Assembly (NCBI GenBank): GCA_020852555.1
Contig: JADZAQ010000259.1
Location: 1-37,863 of the forward strand
Length of the DNA stretch: 37,863 nt
Direction of reading: 5' to 3'
Origin: Burkholderiales bacterium
GTDB taxonomy: Bacteria; Pseudomonadota; Gammaproteobacteria; Burkholderiales; Casimicrobiaceae
This document shows positions 8,862 through 16,047 of this stretch, one piece after another. Each line of letters opens with the position of its first letter. Within the stretch, counting starts at the first letter, position 1. The notes beneath the pieces are model-generated. The model worked only from the letters and a program-made list of their open reading frames with translations. It did not search any database and was not told where the DNA came from. The position numbers were made by a program, and so were the translations under genes.

Positions 8862-8911
8862 GCGGCGGCGGTCCGCCGCCGGCCGGCCGCGAAGCGGGGC
8901 CCCTGCCCCGC
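8862..8911. terminator. Paired hairpins between convergent genes
   Basis: The 63-base gap between the two convergent operons holds two inverted repeats. The first has a 7-bp stem (8862-8868 with 8873-8879, loop cggt). The second has a 6-bp stem (8894-8899 with 8906-8911). Neither is followed by a strong T-run, so a bidirectional terminator is plausible but not proven. Confidence 0.38.
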
Positions 8912-8923
8912 GCGGTACGACGA

Positions 8924-9928
8924 CTACTTGGCGCCGAATTTCTCGGCGAGCTTCTTGCGCAGATCGAGCGCGCGCTCGCGCTCGAGCTTCGCCTTCTGGT
9001 TGTTCGGCTCGAGTGCCAGCACCCGGTCCCAGTTGGCGATCGCATCGTCGAGATTCTGGCGCTGGAAGGCGAGCGCCGCCTGGCGCTCGTAGCGGCGGGC
9101 CAGCGTATTGCGCGTGCTGTCGCGCTGCACGGCAGCGTCGCGATTGGCGGGATCGCGTGCCGCCGCCTCGCGATACGCCTCGTACGCGCCTTCGAGGTTT
9201 CCCGCCTTCTGGTAGGCGGCCCCTTGTTGCATCAACGCGACCGAGGCGCTGCGCGGCGTGCTCGTCTCGGGCGTCGCCGCCTTGGCCGCCTCGTCGTCGA
9301 CCGGTTCCGGCGCCGTGGCGGCAGGCGGACGCGCCGCCGCGGTCGGCTGGCGGCCGGGGATCTTGATCACCTGGCCCGCCGCGAGCTTGCTCGGATTGGC
9401 GATGTCGTTGTATTTCGCCAGGATGTGGAAGCGGTAGCGATCGCCCAGGTACTGCTGCGCGAGCTTCGACAGCGAGTCGTCGCGCTGCACCGTGTAGCGG
9501 AAGAAGACCGTACCAAGCTCCTTCTGCGGATCGGCCTTGATCTGATCCGTGAGCTTCTTCGCGAGATCGTTGGCGGGATCGAGCTTAAATGCATCCTCGA
9601 GCGTCTTCTGCGCCGCCGGCTCGTCTCCATTCTGGAGCTGCGTGATCGCCTCGATCGTGAGCTTGTGCGCTTGTGCCTTGGCCTGCGCGGGCGTCAGCTC
9701 CGGGACGGGCGGCGGCGCCGGTTTGGGCGCTTCGACGACCGGCGGCGGGGGCGGAGCGACCGGTTGCGGTGCCGGCGCCGGCGCCGGTTCCGGCGGTGGC
9801 GTGGCACAGCCCGCGGCGAGCAGGACGACCGCCGCGACGAGCACGAGCACGCGGCTGTGGATCCGCTGGCGCGGGGCGCCCGACGCAACGTGCCGTTCGG
9901 GATCGATCGAAAGCAAGCGTGACCTCAT
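8924..9928 (-). CDS. LysM/TPR lipoprotein
   Basis: A 334-residue predicted lipoprotein: hydrophobic segment and lipobox LLAAGC near residue 41, then a linker made almost entirely of Pro, Ala and Val. A helical region follows (PAQAKAQAHKLTIEAI). A LysM domain spans about residues 140-190 (VQRDDSLSKLAQQYLGD...LAAGQVIKIPG), and the C-terminal third contains TPR-like units (GNLEGAYEAYREAAARDPAN; WDRVLALEPNN). LysM should bind peptidoglycan and the TPR part should bind a partner protein. Its LysM segment resembles that of the deacetylase lipoprotein at 6771-7859. It is the last gene of a minus-strand operon with the PP2C phosphatase and FHA protein, but a promoter-like sequence of its own lies just upstream. 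The ATG at 9928 is the first in frame. Confidence 0.83.
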   Translation of the reverse strand: MRSRLLSIDPERHVASGAPRQRIHSRVLVLVAAVVLLAAGCATPPPEPAPAPAPQPVAPPPPPVVEAPKPAPPPVPELTPAQAKAQAHKLTIEAITQLQNGDEPAAQKTLEDAFKLDPANDLAKKLTDQIKADPQKELGTVFFRYTVQRDDSLSKLAQQYLGDRYRFHILAKYNDIANPSKLAAGQVIKIPGRQPTAAARPPAATAPEPVDDEAAKAATPETSTPRSASVALMQQGAAYQKAGNLEGAYEAYREAAARDPANRDAAVQRDSTRNTLARRYERQAALAFQRQNLDDAIANWDRVLALEPNNQKAKLERERALDLRKKLAEKFGAK

Positions 9929-9959
9929 GCGACCTGGGTCAGCGGTGGCGGAAAGGCGA

Positions 9960-9989
9960 ATATTGCACGCGATCGACCCGTAAACACAA
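9960..9989 (-). promoter_or_regulatory. Possible sigma-70 promoter of the LysM/TPR lipoprotein gene
   Basis: On the minus strand TTGTGT (9984-9989) and CAATAT (9960-9965) are separated by 18 bases, with a TG just before the -10 box. The start codon follows 31 bases downstream at 9928. Near-identical palindromic decamers flank it: GACCCGGGTC at 10000-10009 and GACCTGGGTC at 9931-9940. Confidence 0.4.
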
Positions 9990-10069
9990 CTCTCTATCGG
10001 ACCCGGGTCGGTGCAATCGCCGGGGGCGGGCCTCGGCGAGTCCCCTGGCGCCTCCCGCGCGGCCGCCGC

Positions 10070-10813
10070 TCACGTCGGCGCGCGACAGAGCACCGCGAGC
10101 GCGGAGTAGTTGTCCTGCTCGCGCCCACCGCAGCGCACGACGTCGGCGACCATCGCATCGAGCCAGGCCGCCGGACTCGCGCTGCGCGCAAGGGTATCCA
10201 CCATCGCGGTCTCGTCGACGTATTCCCAGAAGCCGTCGGTGCAGAGGAGGAATGCATCGCCGACGCGCAGCGGAAAACTCGTCTCGTGCACCGAGACCGG
10301 TAACGCGGACTCGTGGCCGAGCGCCGCGAAAAGCTTGCCGCGCGCGAGCGACTGGCGCAGCGCGCTCGGCGGGAGATAGCCGGCGTCGACGAGCTGCTGC
10401 ACGACGCTGTGGTCCTTGGTCTGCGCCACGATGGACCCGGCGCGAAGGCAGTACAGGCGCGTGTCGCCCACGTGCGCCCACACCGCGGTGTCGTGCGCGG
10501 TATCGATGGCGAGCACCGTTGCCGTCGCGCGCATCGTGGCGAGCTCATCGCGCGCTGCCTGCTGCGCGAGCAGCGCGCGGTGCGCCGCGTGCAACGCCGC
10601 GTCGAGCGCACCGGCCGAGCAACTGGCCGCCTCCTGCAGGCTCTGCAGCACGACGCGCACCGCGAGACGTGACGCGACGTCGCCGGCGGCGTGGCCGCCG
10701 GCGCCATCGCTCACCACGGCCAGGCAACACCCGCTACCGGTCCAGAATCCATACGCGTCCTCGTTGCGCTCCCGGCCGCCGGGAGCGCAGACCACCGAGA
10801 TCTCGAGCTGCAT
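10070..10813 (-). CDS. PP2C-family Ser/Thr protein phosphatase (PppA/Stp type)
   Basis: A 247-residue cytoplasmic phosphatase with the expected PP2C motifs: RERNEDAY (metal ligand D19), SDGAGGH (D36, G37), HVGDTRLY, TDGFWEY (D193) and EQDNYSALAV (D234). All four aspartates that bind the two catalytic metal ions are present, so the enzyme should be active. Length matches bacterial PppA/PrpC/Stp proteins, which remove phosphate from Ser/Thr kinases and their targets. It lies 28 bases downstream of the FHA/TagH gene on the same strand, the usual T6SS arrangement of PppA beside Fha. The most likely substrates are the two kinases of this window and the FHA protein, but that is inference. Start ATG 10813 gives an N-terminus that begins directly with the domain. 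Confidence 0.9.
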   Translation of the reverse strand: MQLEISVVCAPGGRERNEDAYGFWTGSGCCLAVVSDGAGGHAAGDVASRLAVRVVLQSLQEAASCSAGALDAALHAAHRALLAQQAARDELATMRATATVLAIDTAHDTAVWAHVGDTRLYCLRAGSIVAQTKDHSVVQQLVDAGYLPPSALRQSLARGKLFAALGHESALPVSVHETSFPLRVGDAFLLCTDGFWEYVDETAMVDTLARSASPAAWLDAMVADVVRCGGREQDNYSALAVLCRAPT

Positions 10814-10841
10814 GGCCGCGTCGTCGCGTCGGCGACGTCGA

Positions 10842-11999
10842 CTAGGCGACGTCCGAATCCACCGGCGCGGGCCTGGCCCGCGCCTGGTAGGCGGCGAGGA
10901 ATTCCTCGCCGAAGAGGAAATGGAAGTCGGTCTGCGCGTCGCCGGAGATCGCTGCGTACAACGCCTCGTACTGACTCCACAGGCGAGCTTTCTGGTTGAG
11001 CGCCAGGAACGACGCCGGAGCCGTTTCCTGCAAGCGCGCTTCGAGTGCCGCGGGGTCGAAGCGCTGCAGAACCGCCTGCAGCGCCGCGCGCATGCCGGCG
11101 ACGAAGCCCTCGTGGTGCAGGCAGAGGCTCGCGCGCGCGTCGGCGAGGCTGCGCTGCGCGCCCATGAAGCCGGGCGCCGGCGGTGCGAAGAGATGGGCGA
11201 CCGCGGTATCGATGTCAGGGGCGAACTTGAGCGGATTGTTGTCCTGCGCGACGATCACCGTGGCGTCGGCGCGTACCTCGCGCTTGGCGTTCGCGCGCGC
11301 GGACAGGAGGTCGAGCAATCCCCGCATGGTCTCGCGCATCAGCGCTCCCAGGTCCTCCATGAAGCGCGGCGTGAGCCCCCCCACGACGTCGAGTTCGGGT
11401 ACGCCGGCGCCGCGCAGCAGCGCCGCGAGTAGCGCGTCGTCCGCCGCGGGCGCCGACGCGGCGACATTCGCCGGCGCTGCGGACAGCGCGGGCGCTGGGG
11501 CTCCTGCGGCGCGCGCTGCGGGCACGTCCGACGCGGCCGTGGCCACCGGCTGGACGCCCGCCGGCGCGGGCACGATGACCGAGGCGATGCGGCTGGCTGG
11601 CTCGGGCCGGTCACCTTCGGACCACGACAGCAGGGTACCCTCGCGCAGGATCGTCGTGCTGTCCTCGTCGGCGACGCGCGCGGTGGCGGCATCCTCGACC
11701 ACGAGCGCGTAGCCGGCGATGCGCAGCTCGTCGCCGGTGGCGAGTGTGCGCTCGCGACCCTTGCCGAGCGGCGTACCGTTGACGAACACCGCCACCGTGC
11801 TGCCTTGATCGCGCAACGAGAAGCGCCCGCCCACCTGCGTCACCACCGCGTGCGTGCGCGAGACGACGCGGTCCGGATCGGGCAACACCAACGTGCACTC
11901 GGGCGAGCGGCCGATGCTGCCGCCGTCGTCACCAAACTGCGCGCCGATCCCCGCTTCCACCGCGGTGCCCTTGTAGGTGATGACCCTGATCGTCAGCAT
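10842..11999 (-). CDS. FHA-domain protein with T6SS TagH/ImpI C-terminal domain
   Basis: A 385-residue protein. The N-terminal FHA domain (about residues 1-100) has the phosphothreonine-binding residues in GSIGRSPEC and SRTHAVV. A low-complexity Ala/Pro linker follows. The C-terminal part (about 195-375) matches the domain that follows FHA in T6SS proteins TagH/ImpI/Fha (GGLTPRFMEDLGALMRETM; NNPLKF; FHFLFGEEFLAAYQ). In Pseudomonas, Fha1 is phosphorylated by PpkA and promotes T6SS assembly; here no T6SS structural gene is in view. The start is placed at ATG 11999 (MLTIRVITYKG), because the FHA fold begins there; the longer frame adds 16 residues unlike the family. It is the first gene of an operon with the phosphatase and is divergent from the SulP gene. 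Confidence 0.88.
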   Translation of the reverse strand: MLTIRVITYKGTAVEAGIGAQFGDDGGSIGRSPECTLVLPDPDRVVSRTHAVVTQVGGRFSLRDQGSTVAVFVNGTPLGKGRERTLATGDELRIAGYALVVEDAATARVADEDSTTILREGTLLSWSEGDRPEPASRIASVIVPAPAGVQPVATAASDVPAARAAGAPAPALSAAPANVAASAPAADDALLAALLRGAGVPELDVVGGLTPRFMEDLGALMRETMRGLLDLLSARANAKREVRADATVIVAQDNNPLKFAPDIDTAVAHLFAPPAPGFMGAQRSLADARASLCLHHEGFVAGMRAALQAVLQRFDPAALEARLQETAPASFLALNQKARLWSQYEALYAAISGDAQTDFHFLFGEEFLAAYQARARPAPVDSDVA

Positions 12000-12112
12000 T
12001 GCGTTCCCCGTGTTCCGACGGTGCAGAATGGCGCGCCCGGCGCGCACTCGTCAAGCCCGGTCTGGCAGAATGCGCGTCTTTGCCCACCGGGCACGCCGCT
12101 TCCGACGCCTCC

Positions 12113-14362
12113 ATGGAGCAACCCCACGCGGCGAGCGCGCCGCAGCGCACCGTCGGCGACTTCGCCCGCGAAGTGGGTCAAGGCATTTCCTCGGCGTTCG
12201 TGCTGGTGGCGATGATGCTGCCGCTCGGGCTCATCGCCTTCGCTCCGCTCGGCGGGTACGCGGTGGAAGCCGGCCTGCGTGCCGCCTTCGCGGCGGCGAT
12301 CTTCGGCACGCTGACCGCCTTCGTCCTGAGCGGCGCGCTGCTTCCCAACGAGGTGCCCCGGGCGTCGTCGGTCTTCCTGTTCGCCGCCTTCGTGCTGCGC
12401 CTCGCCGCCGACAGTGAGCTGCGCGCGTCGCCTTCGCAAGGGGTCGTCGAGATCCTCTTCCTCGCCGCGCTGTGCCTCGCACTCACCGGCGTGATCCAGA
12501 TCGCCTTCGGATTCCTGCGCCTCGGCAACATCGCCCGCTTCGTCCCCTATCCGGTCGTCGCCGGACTCATGACGGGGCTCGCGATTTCGCTCGTGCTCTA
12601 CGAGTTGCCGGAGGTCCTCGGCACGCACGGCGGCGGCGGCGAGGGCGGCGGCGAAGGGGGCGGGCACGCGGTCGTCAACGGCTGGGCGATCCTGGTCGCG
12701 GTCGTCACCATCGTGACCTTCGTTCTCGTTCGCCGCCGCTGGCCGCGCTCGCCGTCGAAGCTCATCGGGCTCGCCGCGGGCACCGCGGTGGCCACGGTCA
12801 TCGCGGTGCTCGGGCACGGCGACGTCGGTCCCCGCGTGCCCTCGCTCGGCAAGCTGCCGCTGCCGGATGCGCTGTCGCCGCTCATCAGCGGCGACGGCGT
12901 CGCACTCGCCCTGGCGTTCGGCACCGATCTCCTCGTCACCGCGCTGGCGATCGCCGTGGTGGGCTCGCTCGACAGCCTGCTCGCCGCAGTCGGCGAAGCC
13001 GACGGGCCGCTCGACACGGCGCACCACCCCAATCGCCTGCTGGTGGCGCTCGGCTGCGGCAACCTCGTGTCGTCGCTGTTCGGCGGCGTGCCGGTCGCGT
13101 ACTCGTCGCACCACGCGATCACCACCCACCACGCCGGCGGCTTCAAGCTCGTCTCGAGCATCGCGACGACGGTGACGATGGTCCTGCTGCTGCGCTACGG
13201 CGGACCGCTGCTGCACCTCATCCCGATCGCCGCGCTGTCGGCGATGATGCTGGTCATCGCCGTCGGCCTCATCGATCGCTGGGCAGGCACGACGATCGAC
13301 CGGTTGCGACGCGGCCAGTACGACAGCGAGCTCCTCGTCAACATCGCGCTGGTGCTGCTGGTGGCGCTCGTGACCATCGCTTTCGGGCTGGTCGCCGCGG
13401 TGGTGACCGGCCTCATCCTGTCGATGGGGCTCTTCCTCGCCGTCATGAACCGCTCGCTCATCCGCTCGGTGCAAACCGGCGCCACCCGCGGATCGCGGCG
13501 CGTCTACCCCCCGGAACAGGCGAGCTACCTGCGGGTCGAAGGCCAGCGCATCACCGTCCTCGAGCTCGACGGCGCCATCTTCTTCGGCACCGCCGACCGC
13601 CTCGCCTTCGAGGCGCTGCGCGCTGCGCACGGCACCGAGTACCTCATCGTCGACTTGCGCCGGGTGACCATGATCGACGCCTCCGGTGCGCTCATGCTGA
13701 ACAAGTTGCAGCGCCTGCTGCGCGAGCAGAACGTCACGATGCTGCTCGCCTACGTGTCGCCGACGAGCCGCCTCGGGCGCGCCCTGCAGGGTGCGGGCGT
13801 GTTCGTGCAGCGGCACCACCCCGAGTGGTTCGAGGACACCGACCGCGCGCTCGAATACGCCGAGCGCAGGATCCTCACCGCGGCGCACATCGCCAGCGAC
13901 GAGAAGGAACTCGCCATCGAGGACTTCGCGCTCTTCAAGCGCCTCACGCCCGACGAACTGCGCTTCATGAAGCCGTTCCTCGATCGCCAGCTCTTCGCCG
14001 CCCACGCGGCGCTCTACCACGATGGGCAGCAGGGCGAACGTCTCTACCTCCTCGCCCGCGGCGCGGTAAGCATCGTCGCCGAAGATCCGCAGGCACGCGG
14101 CAAGCCGCGTCGCGTCGTCACGCTCGCCCCCGGGGTGATCTTCGGCGAGTCGGCGATGATCGAAGGCGGCACGCGCTCGGCCACCGCCGTCGCCGACACC
14201 GAGGTCGTGACGTACAGCCTCTCGCGCGCCAACCTGGAGGCGATTCACCAGCGCAATCCGGAGCTCGCGCGCCGGCTCCTGCTCAACATGCTGGGCCACC
14301 TGTCGGGGCTGCTGCGCATGACGACGTCGCTGGTGCGCGACGCGAGCGAAGCGGTGGATTGA
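12113..14362 (+). CDS. SulP-family transporter with STAS and cyclic-nucleotide-binding domains
   Basis: A 749-residue membrane protein. Residues about 15-455 form the many-helix SulP/SLC26 transport core (FVPYPVVAGLMTGLAI; SLFGGVPVAYSSHHAI). A STAS domain follows at about 470-585 with the conserved MIDASGA loop. The C-terminus (about 615-745) is a cyclic-nucleotide-binding fold: FGESAMIEGGTRSATAVA retains the FGE glutamate and the RSA arginine/serine of the phosphate-binding cassette. The transported anion (sulfate, bicarbonate, dicarboxylate or another) cannot be told from sequence. A Gly/Glu/His-rich loop at about 168-184 is unusual. The fusion suggests transport or STAS output controlled by cAMP or c-di-GMP. 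ATG 12113 is the first sensible start; the longer frame overlaps the divergent FHA gene. Confidence 0.87.
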   Translation: MEQPHAASAPQRTVGDFAREVGQGISSAFVLVAMMLPLGLIAFAPLGGYAVEAGLRAAFAAAIFGTLTAFVLSGALLPNEVPRASSVFLFAAFVLRLAADSELRASPSQGVVEILFLAALCLALTGVIQIAFGFLRLGNIARFVPYPVVAGLMTGLAISLVLYELPEVLGTHGGGGEGGGEGGGHAVVNGWAILVAVVTIVTFVLVRRRWPRSPSKLIGLAAGTAVATVIAVLGHGDVGPRVPSLGKLPLPDALSPLISGDGVALALAFGTDLLVTALAIAVVGSLDSLLAAVGEADGPLDTAHHPNRLLVALGCGNLVSSLFGGVPVAYSSHHAITTHHAGGFKLVSSIATTVTMVLLLRYGGPLLHLIPIAALSAMMLVIAVGLIDRWAGTTIDRLRRGQYDSELLVNIALVLLVALVTIAFGLVAAVVTGLILSMGLFLAVMNRSLIRSVQTGATRGSRRVYPPEQASYLRVEGQRITVLELDGAIFFGTADRLAFEALRAAHGTEYLIVDLRRVTMIDASGALMLNKLQRLLREQNVTMLLAYVSPTSRLGRALQGAGVFVQRHHPEWFEDTDRALEYAERRILTAAHIASDEKELAIEDFALFKRLTPDELRFMKPFLDRQLFAAHAALYHDGQQGERLYLLARGAVSIVAEDPQARGKPRRVVTLAPGVIFGESAMIEGGTRSATAVADTEVVTYSLSRANLEAIHQRNPELARRLLLNMLGHLSGLLRMTTSLVRDASEAVD

Positions 14363-14379
14363 CATCAACCACCCGCGCA

Positions 14380-14409
14380 CTCGCTTCGCTCGCCGCCCCC
14401 GGGGGGCGC
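14380..14409. terminator. GC hairpin between convergent genes
   Basis: The 61-base gap between the SulP and TagH-like stops contains cgccccc (14394-14400) facing ggggggcg (14401-14408), preceded by the tract tcgcttcgctcgccgcc. This 'cgcttcgctcgc + CCCCGGGG' pattern recurs at gene ends in betaproteobacterial genomes and may terminate transcription from both sides. No T-run follows. Confidence 0.35.
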
Positions 14410-14423
14410 AGCCTCACCGCCGG

Positions 14424-15083
14424 TCAGCGCGAGCCGCCGGCCTCGGGTCGCTCGCCGACGGCGTAGGCGCGCCGGAACTCGCGCTCGAACACCGCCCAGA
14501 AGTCGCCCTGCGCCTCACGCGCGGTGTCCTCGTAGGTCTCGAGCAGCAGGTCCCACTGGCGCGCCTTGCGGTTGGCGGGGAGAAAGCGATCGAAGGCGCC
14601 GCTGCCCAGCCGCTCGTCGAAAGCGCCCGGAGAAAACCGCGCGAGCAGTTGCTGCAGTGCGGCGTGGATCCCCGCGGCGAGGCCACGATCATGCGCGCGC
14701 AGGTCGTCATACGCGTCGGCGACCGCGTGCACCGGCGCCATCAAGTCGGCCCGCTCGGGAGCGAGCAGGTGGCGCAAGGCGACGTCGACATCCCACGCCG
14801 CCTTCAGCGGATTGACCGCCCGTGGACCGATGATCGTCATGTCGGCGTGGATGTGGCTCTTCGCCTGTGCGCGGAGCCGCAGCATGTCGACCGTGCTGGC
14901 CATCATCTCCCGCAGCAGGCGTCCGACCTCCTCCATCGTCTCGGCATCCAGACCGCCGGCGAGCGTCGTATCGGGAATCCCCAAGCCGCGCCGGAACGCC
15001 GACACCAACTCGCGCTGGCGCGCGGCGCCGCCCGCAGCAGCGGACGCCGCCGGAGTCGCAGGGGTCGATTCGTTGGCACTCAT
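14424..15083 (-). CDS. TagH/ImpI C-terminal-domain protein lacking FHA
   Basis: A 219-residue protein whose residues about 25-210 align along their length with the C-terminal domain of the FHA protein at 10842-11999. Shared features include GxGIPDxxLxGGL / GAGVPELDVVGGL, METLLREMM-type helix after it, ADxTIIxxxxxNPLK, a central DAYDDLRAHDRGLAAGIHAAL / DARASLCLHHEGFVAGMRAAL block, FSPGAFDERL / FDPAALEARL and FEREFRRAYA / FGEEFLAAYQ. No FHA domain precedes it: the start ATG at 15083 is followed by a 20-residue Ala-rich stretch. It therefore looks like a diverged duplicate that kept the T6SS-type output domain but lost or never had phosphothreonine reading. In a T6SS setting this domain helps assemble the machine; its partner here is unknown. 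Confidence 0.78.
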   Translation of the reverse strand: MSANESTPATPAASAAAGGAARQRELVSAFRRGLGIPDTTLAGGLDAETMEEVGRLLREMMASTVDMLRLRAQAKSHIHADMTIIGPRAVNPLKAAWDVDVALRHLLAPERADLMAPVHAVADAYDDLRAHDRGLAAGIHAALQQLLARFSPGAFDERLGSGAFDRFLPANRKARQWDLLLETYEDTAREAQGDFWAVFEREFRRAYAVGERPEAGGSR

Positions 15084-15315
15084 CGTAAGTCGTGCGCAGA
15101 TGCCCGATCCGGGATCCGCATGATCGCTTCGCGCGGGTAGCGGCGTCCGCGGGTGCGCCGCGCAGTGTACTCCGAAAGACGCGGCCGGCCGCGCTCGGCG
15201 CCTCGCTGCGGGTTGCATGCCCGGCATCGCGCGCGCCGGTGCTGCCGGTTGCCGCGCACCGCGAGTTATCATTGCAACGCGTCGGCGCTCCGCCCAACCC
15301 TCACCTGCACCGCTC

Positions 15316-16047
15316 ATGACCTTCACCGATACGGCATTTTGGATTGCACTCCTGCAAATCATCGGCGTCAACCTCGTGCTCTCCGGCGACAATGCGGTGG
15401 TGATCGCGCTGGCCGCGCGGTCGCTGCCCGTGAAGCAACAGAAGCAGGCCGTCATCTGGGGCAGTGGCGCGGCGGTGGTGATGCGGATCATCCTCACCAT
15501 CGTCGCCGTCGAATTGCTGCGGCTGCCGTACCTGAAGCTCGTCGGCGCTGCGTTGCTGCTGTGGATCGGCATCCAGCTGCTGCTGCCCGACGATGACGAT
15601 CACGAGGGCAAGGCGACGGCCAATTCGGGCCTCGTCGCGGCGATCCGCACGATCCTCATCGCCGACCTCGTGATGAGCCTCGACAACGTGATCGCGGTCG
15701 CCGCGGCAGCGAAGGACAATCTCACGCTGCTCATCATCGGGCTCCTCATCAGCATCCCGATCGTCGTCTTCGGCAGCACGCTGCTCATGAAGTTCATGGA
15801 GCGGTGGCCGATCATCATCGTCATCGGCGGCGGCCTGCTCGGCTGGGTCGCCGGCGAAATGGCGGTGAGCGACCCGGCGATCAAGGCCTGGATCGATGCC
15901 AACGCCGGATGGCTGCACTACGCCGCCCCGGCGCTCGGCGCGATCGCCGTGATCGTCGTCGGCAAGTGGCTCGCGGCGCGTGCCGAGGCGGCGGCGCAAG
16001 CCGCCCGTGTCGACCTTGCGCGCCAATCCGGGAAACCGGGCGGCTAG
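15316..16047 (+). CDS. TerC-family integral membrane protein (YjbE-like)
   Basis: A 243-residue protein with about seven membrane helices. The family's acidic motifs are present: NLVLSGDNAVVIALA near residue 20 and LVMSLDNVIAVAAAA near residue 122, each with the conserved aspartate-asparagine pair. Length and motifs fit the short YjbE/YceF type of TerC. Such proteins have been linked to tellurium resistance and, in better-studied cases, to manganese export; the present protein could do either. A hydrophilic acidic loop (DDDDHEGK, about 95-103) lies in the middle. Start ATG 15316. I looked for a manganese riboswitch in the 230-base upstream region and did not find a convincing one. The stop overlaps the stop of the convergent kinase gene in a CTAG. 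Confidence 0.86.
   Translation: MTFTDTAFWIALLQIIGVNLVLSGDNAVVIALAARSLPVKQQKQAVIWGSGAAVVMRIILTIVAVELLRLPYLKLVGAALLLWIGIQLLLPDDDDHEGKATANSGLVAAIRTILIADLVMSLDNVIAVAAAAKDNLTLLIIGLLISIPIVVFGSTLLMKFMERWPIIIVIGGGLLGWVAGEMAVSDPAIKAWIDANAGWLHYAAPALGAIAVIVVGKWLAARAEAAAQAARVDLARQSGKPGG

Noticed and set aside
12001..12080. Repeated GCAGAATG(G)CGCG motif in the FHA/SulP divergent region as operator
   Set aside because: The two copies are short and differ in one base, and no promoter elements at sensible spacing accompany them.
11993..14380. Minus-strand open frame of 795 codons opposite the SulP gene
   Set aside because: It is mostly Arg/Glu/Asp/His repeats typical of antisense reading of membrane-protein genes, while the plus strand encodes a recognisable three-domain protein.
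12472..14466. Plus-strand 664-codon frame overlapping the SulP gene
   Set aside because: Arg/Ala/Pro-rich sequence with no motif; a frame-shifted shadow of the SulP gene.
15084..15315. Manganese (yybP-ykoY) riboswitch upstream of terC
   Set aside because: TerC-type genes often carry one, but I could not find the conserved core segments in the 230 bases before the start.
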